NCBI RefSeq assembly: GCF_000416965.1
Contig: NZ_ATCL01000014.1
Location: 558,001-622,000, forward strand
From: Exiguobacterium chiriqhucha RW-2
GTDB taxonomy: Bacteria; Bacillota; Bacilli; Exiguobacteriales; Exiguobacteriaceae
Reading direction: 5' to 3'
Length of the DNA: 64,000 bases
Made by a program: the position numbers and the translations under genes. The notes below the pieces were generated by a model that was not told the DNA's origin, did no database searches, and saw only the letters and a program-made list of their open reading frames with translations. Positions within the stretch are counted from its first letter, which is position 1. Every line of letters begins with the position of its first letter. This document shows positions 1 to 9,563 of this stretch, piece by piece.

Positions 1-2
1 AT

Positions 3-2477
3 GCGGCGACCGCGCGTTTCCCGAACGACTTACCGGAATATCCAGCATCGAACGGGAGTACTTATTATAAGAAGAAACTCATCGATGTGGCGTTCGTCGG
101 ACCGGTCGAACGGGCCGACATGTGGAATCACGTCTGTAACGTCCATACGTTCAAGACGGTCACCGAGTTTTTAGAGCTCGTCAATGCAGGTGTGAACATC
201 GAGTTCCTCATGATTAGCCCAATCCTTCCAGGTGATGAGGCGACAAGTTTTGAACACATGGCGACACCGCGCTCACACTCGCGCCAATGGCTCGAAAAAT
301 TGATTAAGCAAGCCAACTATCGCGACATCCCGGTCGTGTTCCATACCGAGGCCGACACGAATCATTACGCGCGTTACGCATCACTCGCAGCGAAGTGTGA
401 CGTCGTCTTTACGGCCAATGAAGAGCGGGTCCAAGATTACACTGAACTGTGCAAACATGACCGTGTCTTCGTCATCAAGCCGTTCGTCAACCAATTGCGT
501 CACAATCCGATCGGCATGACACGCGCTCGTTTGAACGATGTGCTCGTCACGAATGAGTTCCCAATGCGAAAAGCGTTCATGGAAGACGTCGACAAATTGA
601 TGGATGGCGTCTTAGAGACGGACCACCGTCTCCACGTGATTAAATCAGACCGTGACAAAAATGAGGAAGTCGGCGAAGCGTACCGTCAATATCTCGTCGC
701 GAGTGAGACGGACATGGACCGTTTGAAAAAGTCCGTCGATTGGGTCCTTCACGTCAACGAAGTGAAGAACAGCCCGACGTATAGCGCACAGGCGATTTAC
801 GATGCGCAGGCACGCGGTAACCTCGTCTTGACGAACTATAATATCGCCGTCAACAACGATTTCCCGAACGTGTTCATCGCGACGGGCCGTCTCGACGCCA
901 AACAGATTTTGAACATGTTCAAGACCGAGGACGAGAAGTACCGCCAGCAATTAGCGGGCGTCCGTACGATCATGGCCGGACATACGATGCATGACCGGTT
1001 CGAAGAGATGTTGTTCGCGCTCGGACTTGAGACGGAAACACTCGGGGCCCGTCCGGTTCTCGTCGTCGGCTCAGGTGTCGAGTCGCGTCTTCAAGCTATG
1101 GTCGACGACCAGACGTACGCCAACGTCCGTTTCCGGATGGCAGATGCCGTGACGGAGACCGATTTGCAGGAATCGGCGTTCGTCGCGTTCTTCGACTCGG
1201 CTTATACGTATGAAGCGTATTATTTAGAAGACTTGATTAACGCCTTTAAATATACGGACGTATCGTTCGTGACGAAAGCGGCCTACTTCGACGGCGAGAC
1301 GCTCGTCTCGGGTCCGGAACACGATTACGTGACGGACGTGACCGATGTCCATCGTTGCGTGTTCATCGCGGAGCAACTGTCGCTCAAAGAAGTCGCAACA
1401 CGGACGCTCAAGAGCCGGACGTTGCCGGGTTATGCCGTCGACCGGTTCGAACTCGTCAAAGGCGAGGTCGTCTTCGAACCGAACGCACCGCGCGACTACA
1501 AATTATCTGTCGTCGTGCCGGTCTATAACAACGGTCGTTACTTGTACAACAAGTGCTTCTTCAGCTTGAAGCGGAGCACGATGTTTGACGATATGGAGAT
1601 TTGGCTCGTGGACGACGGTTCGACCGACAACGAGACGAGCCGTTACGTCGAGCGCTTGGCGCGCGAACATGCGAACGTCTACACGTACTCGTTCGCAGAC
1701 GGCGGCAGCGGCAGTGCCTCACGCCCTCGTAACAAAGGTGTCGAGCTGGCGACGACTCCATATATCGCTTTCCTTGACCCGGACAACGAGGCGGTCAACG
1801 ATGGTTATCATGAGCTGTATCAGTTGATGACGCACGAACCGGGACTCGATCTCGCCGTCGGCAGCATGTTGAAGCTGTCGAACCGCGAAGCGATGATCGA
1901 ACTTGAAGGACTCGAGAAAGGCGGCATCCGCATGATTGAAGACCCGCGTGCCTACCTGCTCGAGCACAACTTCAAAGTGCAAAGCATCCAGGCGATGGTC
2001 ATCCGTCGCGACTTCATCGTCGACAACGGCTTGAAACAAGTCATCGGGGCGGTCGGTCAAGATTCGCTCTTCTTCCAAGAGATGTTCTTATCGGCCGAAC
2101 GTGTCGCGCTCGTCGACTTGACGATACACGACTATTACGCGGCCGTGGCGGGATCGACGGTCAACACGATCACCCGTCGCTACTTCGAGAAATGTGTGTT
2201 GCGTGAGACGGCCCGGGCGAAGGCGTTCGAGCGCGAAGGTGTGCTCGATGTCTATCGTGAGACCCGCTTCGAACGGTTCTTTGAGCTGTGGTATCTCCAG
2301 TTCATCCGCCGGTCGCGGGACGAAGACTTCTTCGGCAACGCCGATTTGTTATATGCCATCTACGAGCAGTTCAAACCGCTCGAACCGAAGAGCCCCCGCT
2401 TCAAACAGTTCATCGATCTGTATGAGAGCGGTCAAAAAAATGAATTGAAACGTCTGTATTTCGACGTATTCCGTTGA
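3..2477 (+). CDS. Multidomain glycosyltransferase: CgeB-like N-terminal part plus GT2 domain (5' end cut by window)
   Basis: The frame is open to the first base of the window, so the N-terminus is missing; 824 codons are visible. The first ~330 residues resemble CgeB-type GT-B glycosyltransferases and closely match part of the protein at 2874-5945 (shared pattern: IP.VF...D..HY..., then a TA/TTNEERV-like stretch, then ..HNPI). From about residue 498 a GT2 (GT-A fold) domain begins with LSVVVPVYNN, a DDGSTD nucleotide-binding motif and FLDPDNE as the DXD-like metal site. No membrane segments are evident, so it probably acts at the inner face of the membrane, adding sugars or polyol phosphates to a wall polymer. 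It heads a tight run with the next three genes. The substrate cannot be told from sequence. Confidence 0.85.
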   Translation, partial: AATARFPNDLPEYPASNGSTYYKKKLIDVAFVGPVERADMWNHVCNVHTFKTVTEFLELVNAGVNIEFLMISPILPGDEATSFEHMATPRSHSRQWLEKLIKQANYRDIPVVFHTEADTNHYARYASLAAKCDVVFTANEERVQDYTELCKHDRVFVIKPFVNQLRHNPIGMTRARLNDVLVTNEFPMRKAFMEDVDKLMDGVLETDHRLHVIKSDRDKNEEVGEAYRQYLVASETDMDRLKKSVDWVLHVNEVKNSPTYSAQAIYDAQARGNLVLTNYNIAVNNDFPNVFIATGRLDAKQILNMFKTEDEKYRQQLAGVRTIMAGHTMHDRFEEMLFALGLETETLGARPVLVVGSGVESRLQAMVDDQTYANVRFRMADAVTETDLQESAFVAFFDSAYTYEAYYLEDLINAFKYTDVSFVTKAAYFDGETLVSGPEHDYVTDVTDVHRCVFIAEQLSLKEVATRTLKSRTLPGYAVDRFELVKGEVVFEPNAPRDYKLSVVVPVYNNGRYLYNKCFFSLKRSTMFDDMEIWLVDDGSTDNETSRYVERLAREHANVYTYSFADGGSGSASRPRNKGVELATTPYIAFLDPDNEAVNDGYHELYQLMTHEPGLDLAVGSMLKLSNREAMIELEGLEKGGIRMIEDPRAYLLEHNFKVQSIQAMVIRRDFIVDNGLKQVIGAVGQDSLFFQEMFLSAERVALVDLTIHDYYAAVAGSTVNTITRRYFEKCVLRETARAKAFEREGVLDVYRETRFERFFELWYLQFIRRSRDEDFFGNADLLYAIYEQFKPLEPKSPRFKQFIDLYESGQKNELKRLYFDVFR

Positions 2478-2486
2478 GGTGACAAC

Positions 2487-2792
2487 ATGAGTGAACAATT
2501 GAAACAAGAAAAGAACCTTCTCGAGATGCAGCTCGCTGAACAAATCGAGGAGAATAAACGACTTCAACGTGAATACCGCATCACGAGCCAACAATATCAA
2601 CGTCTGTTGCATCGCTACGCCGAACTGCTCTATACGGTGGAATGGATTTCAAAAGAAGTCGATAAGGCCGATAAACGCTATCGCCAACTTAATCGTAAAT
2701 ATCAAAGTTTGACCCAGTCGAAAGTCGGAAAAGGATTGCTCGCAGCGCGTGCCGTCCGAAGCCGTGTCGGCAAAATCGTCAAACGGAAATGA
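2487..2792 (+). CDS. Small coiled-coil protein between glycosyltransferase genes
   Basis: A 101-residue protein starting 9 bp after the previous stop, behind a GAGGTGACA ribosome binding site. Residues ~1-75 are highly charged and heptad-like (repeated L/I spacing with E, K, Q and R), which suggests one long coiled coil. The tail is strongly basic and ends in VKRK. There is no signal peptide or membrane segment. Its place inside the glycosyltransferase operon suggests a scaffold or chain-length accessory factor, as coiled coils do in some O-antigen and teichoic-acid systems. That role is inference; I do not recognise a named family. Confidence 0.75.
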   Translation: MSEQLKQEKNLLEMQLAEQIEENKRLQREYRITSQQYQRLLHRYAELLYTVEWISKEVDKADKRYRQLNRKYQSLTQSKVGKGLLAARAVRSRVGKIVKRK

Positions 2793-2873
2793 CCAGCCGG
2801 GAGCGACATGTGATGTGTCGCTTCCTTATTAGTGAAATCGAGGGGAATACCCCGCAGTTTGGAGGAAAGACAT

Positions 2874-5800
2874 ATGGGTTGGCAAACGAAAGCACGTCGG
2901 GCGGCACATCTCGGTGTTCAACGCTCGCGTCGCGTCGGGAAACGCATCATCAACAAGGCGCTCAACCGCGTGACATCTCGTCAAGCGGGACCGATCGTCC
3001 CGAATTGGTACACCGCATCGGATGCGGTCCATCTAGAAGGGGCCGACGTCGTCATCTCACGCCCGGAAGCGGTCGTCTTGACGTATCGTCCGGACGAGAA
3101 AGAAGACACGATCGACATCAAAAAAGTGTTCTCGAAATCGAATCGGACGATGCACGTCCAGTTCCGCGCGAAGGCGGCCGGGGATGTCACACCTGCCATC
3201 AAAGTGTCGCTCTATCAACGGAACAAACATTCACGTGACGTGTTCGTTTACAATCAGACGCCGACCGATATCGCCTTGCTCGCGAACGAGACGAAAGTCC
3301 GCTTCACGGTCGAGACGGAAGGAAAAGGCTCTTATAGTGTCATCGAACTGAACGTCAACGGTGTCTCGCTCTGGGACGTCGAAGGAATGGCTTATCACAT
3401 GCAGGATAGCGATTTCGACTATCGTATCGATTTGACGCCGAAACAGCTCGAATTGATTTCGGCCATCAACCGTGTCGTCGATTTTGAAGATGACAAACTG
3501 TTGTTGCACGGCGTCGGTGGCCAATACGTCCACTTCGGTGTCGGCGAATCGGCCCTCCCGCATGTGAACACGAAACGCGCCATCGACTTCCCGCTCGGGG
3601 ATATGGACGATGACGTCTATCGTTTCTATTTAAAAGGGACGGTGACGGGCACGGCGAACGCCTCGCTGTTCGTCGTCACGTATACGGCTGATGGACAAGA
3701 TCAAATGATCGAGGTCCCGCTCGGACTGAGTGGCATCATCCGTCTGACACCGAGCCATACGACGGTCCGTTATTTCGTCCGCTTGTCTGGTCACGGTGAA
3801 CTACATGGTTTGAAACTCGGCATGGTCCGCGAGAAGAGCGTCCGCCGTGAAGAGATTTTATCGCTCAAACCATCGATGTGGACGGTACCGACACCGGACA
3901 CGATCAAACTAAAGCACAAACAAGACCAACTCGTCGTCAAACTGAAGACAGGGGAAGGCAACCGCCGCTATATTTCCTACGCGGAGACGAACAACAGCTT
4001 CAAGCTGTTGCCGGTCGACTTCTTGTTCGACGTCAAATCGAACAGCCGTTACCGGGTCACGCTCGACGGCGAGATGGGCGAAGGGACGAACGTCGTCCTC
4101 TATATCATCACGTACTCGACGGAAGGCCGCTTGAACATGCAGCAAGTCCAACTCGGCTCGGAGAAGATTTTCGAGTTCGAGAAAGAGGCGCGTCGTCTCC
4201 GCTTCGCGCTCCGTGTCGACGGCGACGGGGAAGCGGTCATCGACCGGATTCGCGTCACTGAAGAGATCATCAGCGACCGCACACGGAGCCCGGAATGGCT
4301 CGATGTGCGCGAGGCCCGTCTCTTCCGTGCCGTACCGCGTGAGCTACACGAATTGAAAGTCGCGGCCATCTTTGATGAGTTCACGACGGCTTCGTACCGT
4401 CCGGAATGTGACTTGATCACGTTCACACCGGATAACTGGCCGGCCGTCCTCGCCGATGAGCAACCGGACTTCTTGATGGTCGAGTCGGCGTGGAAAGGGA
4501 ACGCCGGGGCGTGGGAGAAGAAGGTCGTCAAATACGGTACGAACACGTGGGAAGAGCTCGACGGCCTGCTCGAATGGTGCCGTCACAACAACATCCCGAC
4601 CGTATTCTGGAACAAGGAAGACCCGATTCACTACGACCGTTTCATCGAGACGGCGAAGCGGTTCGACTACGTCTATACGACGGACGAGAACCGGGTCGAG
4701 GATTACATCCGCGACTGCGGACACGACCGTGTCGGCGCACTCCCGTTCGCCGCACAACCGAAAGAACACAACCCGATTCGTTTACCGGGGACACGTGAAC
4801 CGTACGCCTCGTTCGCGGGCTCGTATTACGCGAACCGACACGAGTCACGTCGTCAAGACATGGACCGTTTGTTCGCCGCGGCGGACCGTTACGGCCTCGT
4901 CATCTATGACCGCAACTATGAGATGAACCAACGCGGCGAGACGGACCAGCTCCAATTCCCGGAACAGTTCCGTGACTCGATTCGCGGCAGTTTGAAATAT
5001 AACCAGATCGCGAAAGCATACAAAGGCTTCAAAGTCATGCTGAACGTCAACTCGGTCAACGACTCACCGACGATGTTCTCGCGTCGTGTGTTCGAAGGCC
5101 TCGCCTGTGCGACGCCGGTCGTCAGCACGCGCTCCATCGGTGTCAAACAGATGCTCGGCGATTATGTCTTCCTCGATGAGGGTGACGCCATGCTCGACGA
5201 GACGTTCAAGAAGCTGTTGACCGATGACGCGTTCTATGAGGACGTCGCCATGCGCGGGATGCGTCACGTGTTGACGTATCATACGTACACGCAACGTCTC
5301 GCCCAAGTCGTCGGGGCAATCGGTATCCCATACCGTGTCGACCACGCGCGGGTGGCCATGGTCGCCATCGTCCGCTCGAAAGAGGAGATGGAGCGGGTCG
5401 TATCGATTTATGAAACGCAAGACTACACGCATACACACCTCGTCGTGTTCCTCGATAAGTTCGACGGCTATATCGACGTCTATAACGAGTACAACACCGA
5501 GACGATCTCGACGTTCATGCTCAGTTATTTGACGCAATATAACGCCTTATCTGAGATTTTGGACGGCTTCGAATGGATGGCGTTCGTGAACCGGGACGAC
5601 TATTACGGCCCGTCGTACGTGTCCGACTATATCTTGGCAGCGCGTTATGCCGACGCCAACATCTTGACGAAAGGCGACCATTATACGTTTGATGGAGCGC
5701 TCGAGAAACAAGATGTGGATGCAAGCTATCGCTACGTGTTCGACGCCGTGCCGACGCGTTCGCTCGTCAAACCGGCGGCGCTCCGTTTCTACAGCATCCA

Positions 5801-5945
5801 AGAGGCACTCGACGTGCTGACGAACGATGCGTCGCTCCAAGAGTTGGCCCAGTCCGGCGAGCGGATCTTTAGCATCGACCCGTATCAATACGTCAAAGGC
5901 GGAGCCAATCTCTCCGACGAGATGGCCCAGGAGGTAACGTTATGA
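2874..5945 (+). CDS. Large CgeB-like glycosyltransferase with three N-terminal beta-rich repeats
   Basis: A 1023-residue protein. The ATG at 2874 is chosen because GGAGGAAAG at 2861 sits just upstream; a GTG 42 bases earlier has no such site. A basic leader is followed by three similar beta-strand-rich modules at about residues 92-165, 249-319 and 390-462, each with a pattern like (L/V)-Y-x-x-T-Y-(T/S) followed by a V-R-(Y/F)-x-(V/L) strand. Residues ~494-815 form a CgeB/GT-B-type glycosyltransferase (TVFWNKEDP, then RRVFEGLACATPVVST near 739). From ~827 a region like the start of GT2 proteins (VAIVRSKEEMERVVSIYETQ) makes up the C-terminus. It overlaps the next gene by ATGA, so translation is probably coupled. 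The modules may bind glycan or mediate protein contacts; that is inference. Confidence 0.85.
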   Translation: MGWQTKARRAAHLGVQRSRRVGKRIINKALNRVTSRQAGPIVPNWYTASDAVHLEGADVVISRPEAVVLTYRPDEKEDTIDIKKVFSKSNRTMHVQFRAKAAGDVTPAIKVSLYQRNKHSRDVFVYNQTPTDIALLANETKVRFTVETEGKGSYSVIELNVNGVSLWDVEGMAYHMQDSDFDYRIDLTPKQLELISAINRVVDFEDDKLLLHGVGGQYVHFGVGESALPHVNTKRAIDFPLGDMDDDVYRFYLKGTVTGTANASLFVVTYTADGQDQMIEVPLGLSGIIRLTPSHTTVRYFVRLSGHGELHGLKLGMVREKSVRREEILSLKPSMWTVPTPDTIKLKHKQDQLVVKLKTGEGNRRYISYAETNNSFKLLPVDFLFDVKSNSRYRVTLDGEMGEGTNVVLYIITYSTEGRLNMQQVQLGSEKIFEFEKEARRLRFALRVDGDGEAVIDRIRVTEEIISDRTRSPEWLDVREARLFRAVPRELHELKVAAIFDEFTTASYRPECDLITFTPDNWPAVLADEQPDFLMVESAWKGNAGAWEKKVVKYGTNTWEELDGLLEWCRHNNIPTVFWNKEDPIHYDRFIETAKRFDYVYTTDENRVEDYIRDCGHDRVGALPFAAQPKEHNPIRLPGTREPYASFAGSYYANRHESRRQDMDRLFAAADRYGLVIYDRNYEMNQRGETDQLQFPEQFRDSIRGSLKYNQIAKAYKGFKVMLNVNSVNDSPTMFSRRVFEGLACATPVVSTRSIGVKQMLGDYVFLDEGDAMLDETFKKLLTDDAFYEDVAMRGMRHVLTYHTYTQRLAQVVGAIGIPYRVDHARVAMVAIVRSKEEMERVVSIYETQDYTHTHLVVFLDKFDGYIDVYNEYNTETISTFMLSYLTQYNALSEILDGFEWMAFVNRDDYYGPSYVSDYILAARYADANILTKGDHYTFDGALEKQDVDASYRYVFDAVPTRSLVKPAALRFYSIQEALDVLTNDASLQELAQSGERIFSIDPYQYVKGGANLSDEMAQEVTL

Positions 5946-8116
5946 CGAAAGCACCGCTTCGCGTCCTCGTCTATGGGGACGTGAACTTGAACTTGATTGA
6001 CGGGTCGGCCATCTGGCTGACGTCCGTCGTCCATATGTTGAAACAAGACCCGTCGATTCACGTCGACGTCTTATTGAAACGCTCGATCGTCAAACCGGAA
6101 GTGACGGCGTCGATTCGTGAGTTGCCGAACGTCCGCTTCCTCGACGTATTTGGCGAGACGTCACCGAAGAAAGACGAACCGTACTATGAGAAGAAAGTAC
6201 TCGAGCCGTCTGAAGCGGCCCAACTCATCCATGAGCTCATGATGAGCGGCTCGTACGACTTGGCCTTCATCCGTGGCTTCCAGCTCGCCTACAACTTGTC
6301 GGCGTATAAGGACACGATGGCGAAGACGTGGACGTATATCACCGACTTCACGCACGACCATACGCAGGCGTCGGACGAAGAATTGGCCCGCTTGAAGCAA
6401 ATCGCCTCACGCTCGGCCCGCATGCTCTGCCAGACGTCGGCGATGAAAGATTATTTTGAGACGTTCCTCCCGACGGAGCGACCGTTCCTCATCTTGAACC
6501 CGATGATTCCGAACGTGAAAGAGGCGACGCCATCGTTCGCGAAACCGAACGACCGCCTCGTCTATACAGGCAAGTTTGCGCCGCTCTGGTATTCGAGCGA
6601 GATTTTGACGGCGTTCGCAAAACTGCGCGCCGCACATCCGACGGCCGAGCTTCATGTCGCCGGTGACAAGTTCAATCAAGACCCGAACAACCCGAACTTC
6701 CGCAAAGACGTGACACATCGACTCGGTCACGATCCAGGCGTGACATGGCTGAAAGGAATCCCGCGTCGCGACGTCGAGACGTTAATCGAGTCGAGTGCGG
6801 TCGGAGTATCTTGGCGCCATCCGGAACTCGACGCCTCGCTCGAACTGTCGACGAAGCTGCTCGAGTATGGTGCGCTCGGAAAGCCGGTGCTGCTCAACCG
6901 TAATCCGATGCATGAGCTCATCCTCGGGGCGGACTATCCGTTGTTCGTCAATTCAGAGTCAGAGTTCATCGACAAGGCGCGTCTCGCGCTCACGGACGCC
7001 ACCATCTACCGTGAGGCCGCCAAGCGTCTGTATGACATGGCCCAGTATTATACGTTCACGAACACGCATGCGCGCCTCCGTGACGAGCTGTGGGCGATGA
7101 AGAAGTTGACGATTGTCTTCGCGGGCCACGACTTGAAGTTCTTGAAGCTGTTCATGCAGAAGTTCTCGGAGAACCCGCGCTTCAACGTGCTCGTCGACCA
7201 ATGGGACGGCCATAAGATTCACAACGTCAATCACAGTAAGGCGTGCCTCGAGCAGGCCGATATCATCTTCTGTGAATGGGGACTCGGCAACGCCGTCTGG
7301 TACTCGGAGCACAAGTTGCCGCACCAGAAGCTGATCGTGCGGATTCACCGTCAAGAGAAAGAGACACCGTTCCCACGTCAATACAACTTGCATAACATCG
7401 ACAAAATCATCCTCGTCTCGCCGTATATGCTCGAAGAGATGTACCGTCTGTTCCGCATTCCGCGCCACAAGATGACGATGATTTATAACGCCGTCGACGG
7501 GAAACGTTTGGCTCAGCCGAAAGTGAAACAAGATTTGACGTTCCACCTCGGTATGATCGGCGTCAACCCGAAACTGAAGCGACTCGATTTGGCGCTCGAT
7601 TTGCTCGAGCAGCTGTTGCAACAAGATCGTCGCTATAAACTCTTCATTAAAGGACATCATCCGAACGAGATTTATTGGATCAATAAACGGGAAGATGAAA
7701 GAGCGTATTACGATAAGTTGCTCGCCCGACTTGAAGAGCCGCAGTTTCAAACGAGCGTCCAGTTCGACGGACACGGCGATGATGTCGCTGAATGGCTACA
7801 AAAGATTGGCTTCGTCCTCTCGATGAGCGATCTCGAGAGCTTCCATTTGGCACCTGCCGAAGCGATGACGTCGGGCACGTATCCGCTCATCCGTCACTGG
7901 ACGGGGAGCGAGACGATTTATCCGGACGCGTTATTATTGGAAGATGTGTCCGACGCCGTCGGCATCATCCGTTCGTACGCCGACGATTCTGATCGTCTGC
8001 TCGAAGCGGCAAAACCGCTTCAAACCTATGCATTTGAGCACTTCGCGGTCGAAACACTTGCTAAAAAGCTGGAACAGCTTATACTAGAGGCGTTGTCCGA
8101 AACGGAAAAACATTGA
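5942..8116 (+). CDS. Glycosyltransferase with two tandem GT-B (GT4-like) domains
   Basis: A 724-residue protein whose ATG overlaps the previous stop by four bases (ATGA). Two GT-B units are visible. The first covers about residues 1-375, with ELSTKLLEYGALGKPVLL near 300 as the donor-binding region. The second covers about 380-720, with MSDLESFHLAPAEAMTSG near 629 as the typical GT4 E-x7-E region. No membrane segments are seen. Double-headed GT4 enzymes usually add two different sugars or a repeating unit to a lipid-linked polymer. It is the last gene of the upstream glycosyltransferase run; the next gene has its own promoter. Confidence 0.85.
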   Translation: MTKAPLRVLVYGDVNLNLIDGSAIWLTSVVHMLKQDPSIHVDVLLKRSIVKPEVTASIRELPNVRFLDVFGETSPKKDEPYYEKKVLEPSEAAQLIHELMMSGSYDLAFIRGFQLAYNLSAYKDTMAKTWTYITDFTHDHTQASDEELARLKQIASRSARMLCQTSAMKDYFETFLPTERPFLILNPMIPNVKEATPSFAKPNDRLVYTGKFAPLWYSSEILTAFAKLRAAHPTAELHVAGDKFNQDPNNPNFRKDVTHRLGHDPGVTWLKGIPRRDVETLIESSAVGVSWRHPELDASLELSTKLLEYGALGKPVLLNRNPMHELILGADYPLFVNSESEFIDKARLALTDATIYREAAKRLYDMAQYYTFTNTHARLRDELWAMKKLTIVFAGHDLKFLKLFMQKFSENPRFNVLVDQWDGHKIHNVNHSKACLEQADIIFCEWGLGNAVWYSEHKLPHQKLIVRIHRQEKETPFPRQYNLHNIDKIILVSPYMLEEMYRLFRIPRHKMTMIYNAVDGKRLAQPKVKQDLTFHLGMIGVNPKLKRLDLALDLLEQLLQQDRRYKLFIKGHHPNEIYWINKREDERAYYDKLLARLEEPQFQTSVQFDGHGDDVAEWLQKIGFVLSMSDLESFHLAPAEAMTSGTYPLIRHWTGSETIYPDALLLEDVSDAVGIIRSYADDSDRLLEAAKPLQTYAFEHFAVETLAKKLEQLILEALSETEKH

Positions 8117-8134
8117 TTTGTCATTAAAATGTAA

Positions 8135-8164
8135 TTGCCCGGCTGATTTGTTCAAGAGTATAAT
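8135..8164 (+). promoter_or_regulatory. Sigma-A-type promoter ahead of the UDP-ManNAc dehydrogenase gene
   Basis: A perfect TATAAT at 8159-8164 with TTGCCC at 8135-8140 (four of six consensus bases) and an 18-bp spacer. It lies in the 141-bp gap between the glycosyltransferase run and the dehydrogenase gene and leaves a leader of about 85 bases before the AGGTT-type ribosome binding site. Read from sequence only. Confidence 0.5.
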
Positions 8165-8257
8165 GAGTATTGTTTTATTGTCGAAACTGAAATAAAATGA
8201 TGGACATGCTCGCATCGAGAAATCGCAGGGCACACACACACTTGGAGGTTACTACAA

Positions 8258-9547
8258 ATGAAAGTATGTACAGTAGGTCTTGGGTATATTGGTTTGCCGA
8301 CATCGGCAGTCTTCGCTAAATACGGCGTCGACGTCGTTGGGGTAGACATCTCTCAAAACGTCGTAGATAAATTGAACCGTGGTGAAATCCACATTGAAGA
8401 GCCAGGTCTCGGCGAAGTCGTCGCAGACGTCGTCGCGCAAGGCAAGTTCCGTGCGTCACTCTCACCGGAGAAAGCGGACGCATTCATCATCGCTGTCCCG
8501 ACACCAAATAATGATGACGAGCACAAGTCGTGCGACCTCACATACGTCTTGGACGCGACACGTAAAGTCCTTCCATTCGTCGAGAAAGGCAACGTCATCA
8601 TCGTCGAGTCGACGATCGCGCCACGTACGATGGACGATTTCGTCAAGCCACTCGTCGAAGAAGCTGGATTCGTCGTCGGCGAAGACATCTTCCTCGTTCA
8701 CTGCCCAGAGCGTGTCCTTCCTGGACAAATCTTGCATGAGCTCGTGCACAACAACCGCATCGTCGGCGGCATCACGCCTGCTTGTGCGGAAGCTGGCGCA
8801 CGCGTCTACGGCACATTCGTCGAAGGCGAAATCGTCAAGACGGACGCGAAGACGGCTGAAATGTCTAAACTCATGGAGAACACGTTCCGTGACGTCAACA
8901 TCGCCCTCGCGAACGAACTCGCTAAAGTTTGTAACGACCTCGATATCAACGTCCTCGACGTCATCGAAATGGCCAACAAACACCCGCGCGTCAACTTGCA
9001 TAGCCCAGGTCCTGGCGTCGGTGGTCACTGCCTCGCGGTCGACCCATACTTCATCGTCGCGAAGTCACCTGACCTCGCTCAAATCATCAACTTGTCGCGT
9101 GAGACGAACGTCTCCATGCCAGCCTACGTGGCCGACAACGTCGAGAAGCTCGTTGCGGGCATCGAAGACGCGAAAGTCGCTGTCTTCGGCGTGACGTACA
9201 AAGGAAACGTCGACGACATGCGTGAAAGCCCAGCTGTCGACATCTGTGAGCTCTTGCTCGACCGTGGCGTGAACATCTCGGTTCATGACGGTCACGTCGA
9301 GAAGTCGACATCGAGCCGTTTCGACCTCGTCTCGAAAGAAGAAGCGATCGCAGGCGCGGACCTCGTCCTCGTCCTCGTCGACCACAACGAGTTCAAGACA
9401 CTCGATTTCGCTGAACTCAGCGGAGCGATGCGTCGTCCGATGATCTTTGATACGCGCAACATCGTGAAGCCAGCTGGCGAAGATGTGGCAGTCGTTAACT
9501 ACGGCAACTTGTACAAATTTACAAAGGAAACGAATCTCGTACGTTGA
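8258..9547 (+). CDS. wecC: UDP-N-acetyl-D-mannosamine dehydrogenase
   Basis: A 429-residue member of the UDP-glucose/UDP-ManNAc dehydrogenase family, which oxidises the C6 hydroxyl of the nucleotide sugar to a carboxylate in two NAD+-dependent steps. It starts with the Rossmann motif VGLGYIGLPTS. The catalytic cysteine is Cys258 in GVGGHCLAVDP, and the C-terminal domain carries GVTYKGNVDDMRESP. The choice of ManNAc rather than glucose rests on overall resemblance to WecC/EpsD-type proteins and on the UDP-GlcNAc 2-epimerase gene three genes downstream. The product would be UDP-ManNAcA, a donor for an acidic wall polymer. The ABC exporter genes follow 16 bp later. Confidence 0.88.
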   Translation: MKVCTVGLGYIGLPTSAVFAKYGVDVVGVDISQNVVDKLNRGEIHIEEPGLGEVVADVVAQGKFRASLSPEKADAFIIAVPTPNNDDEHKSCDLTYVLDATRKVLPFVEKGNVIIVESTIAPRTMDDFVKPLVEEAGFVVGEDIFLVHCPERVLPGQILHELVHNNRIVGGITPACAEAGARVYGTFVEGEIVKTDAKTAEMSKLMENTFRDVNIALANELAKVCNDLDINVLDVIEMANKHPRVNLHSPGPGVGGHCLAVDPYFIVAKSPDLAQIINLSRETNVSMPAYVADNVEKLVAGIEDAKVAVFGVTYKGNVDDMRESPAVDICELLLDRGVNISVHDGHVEKSTSSRFDLVSKEEAIAGADLVLVLVDHNEFKTLDFAELSGAMRRPMIFDTRNIVKPAGEDVAVVNYGNLYKFTKETNLVR

Positions 9548-9563
9548 TTCAAGGTGAATTCAC

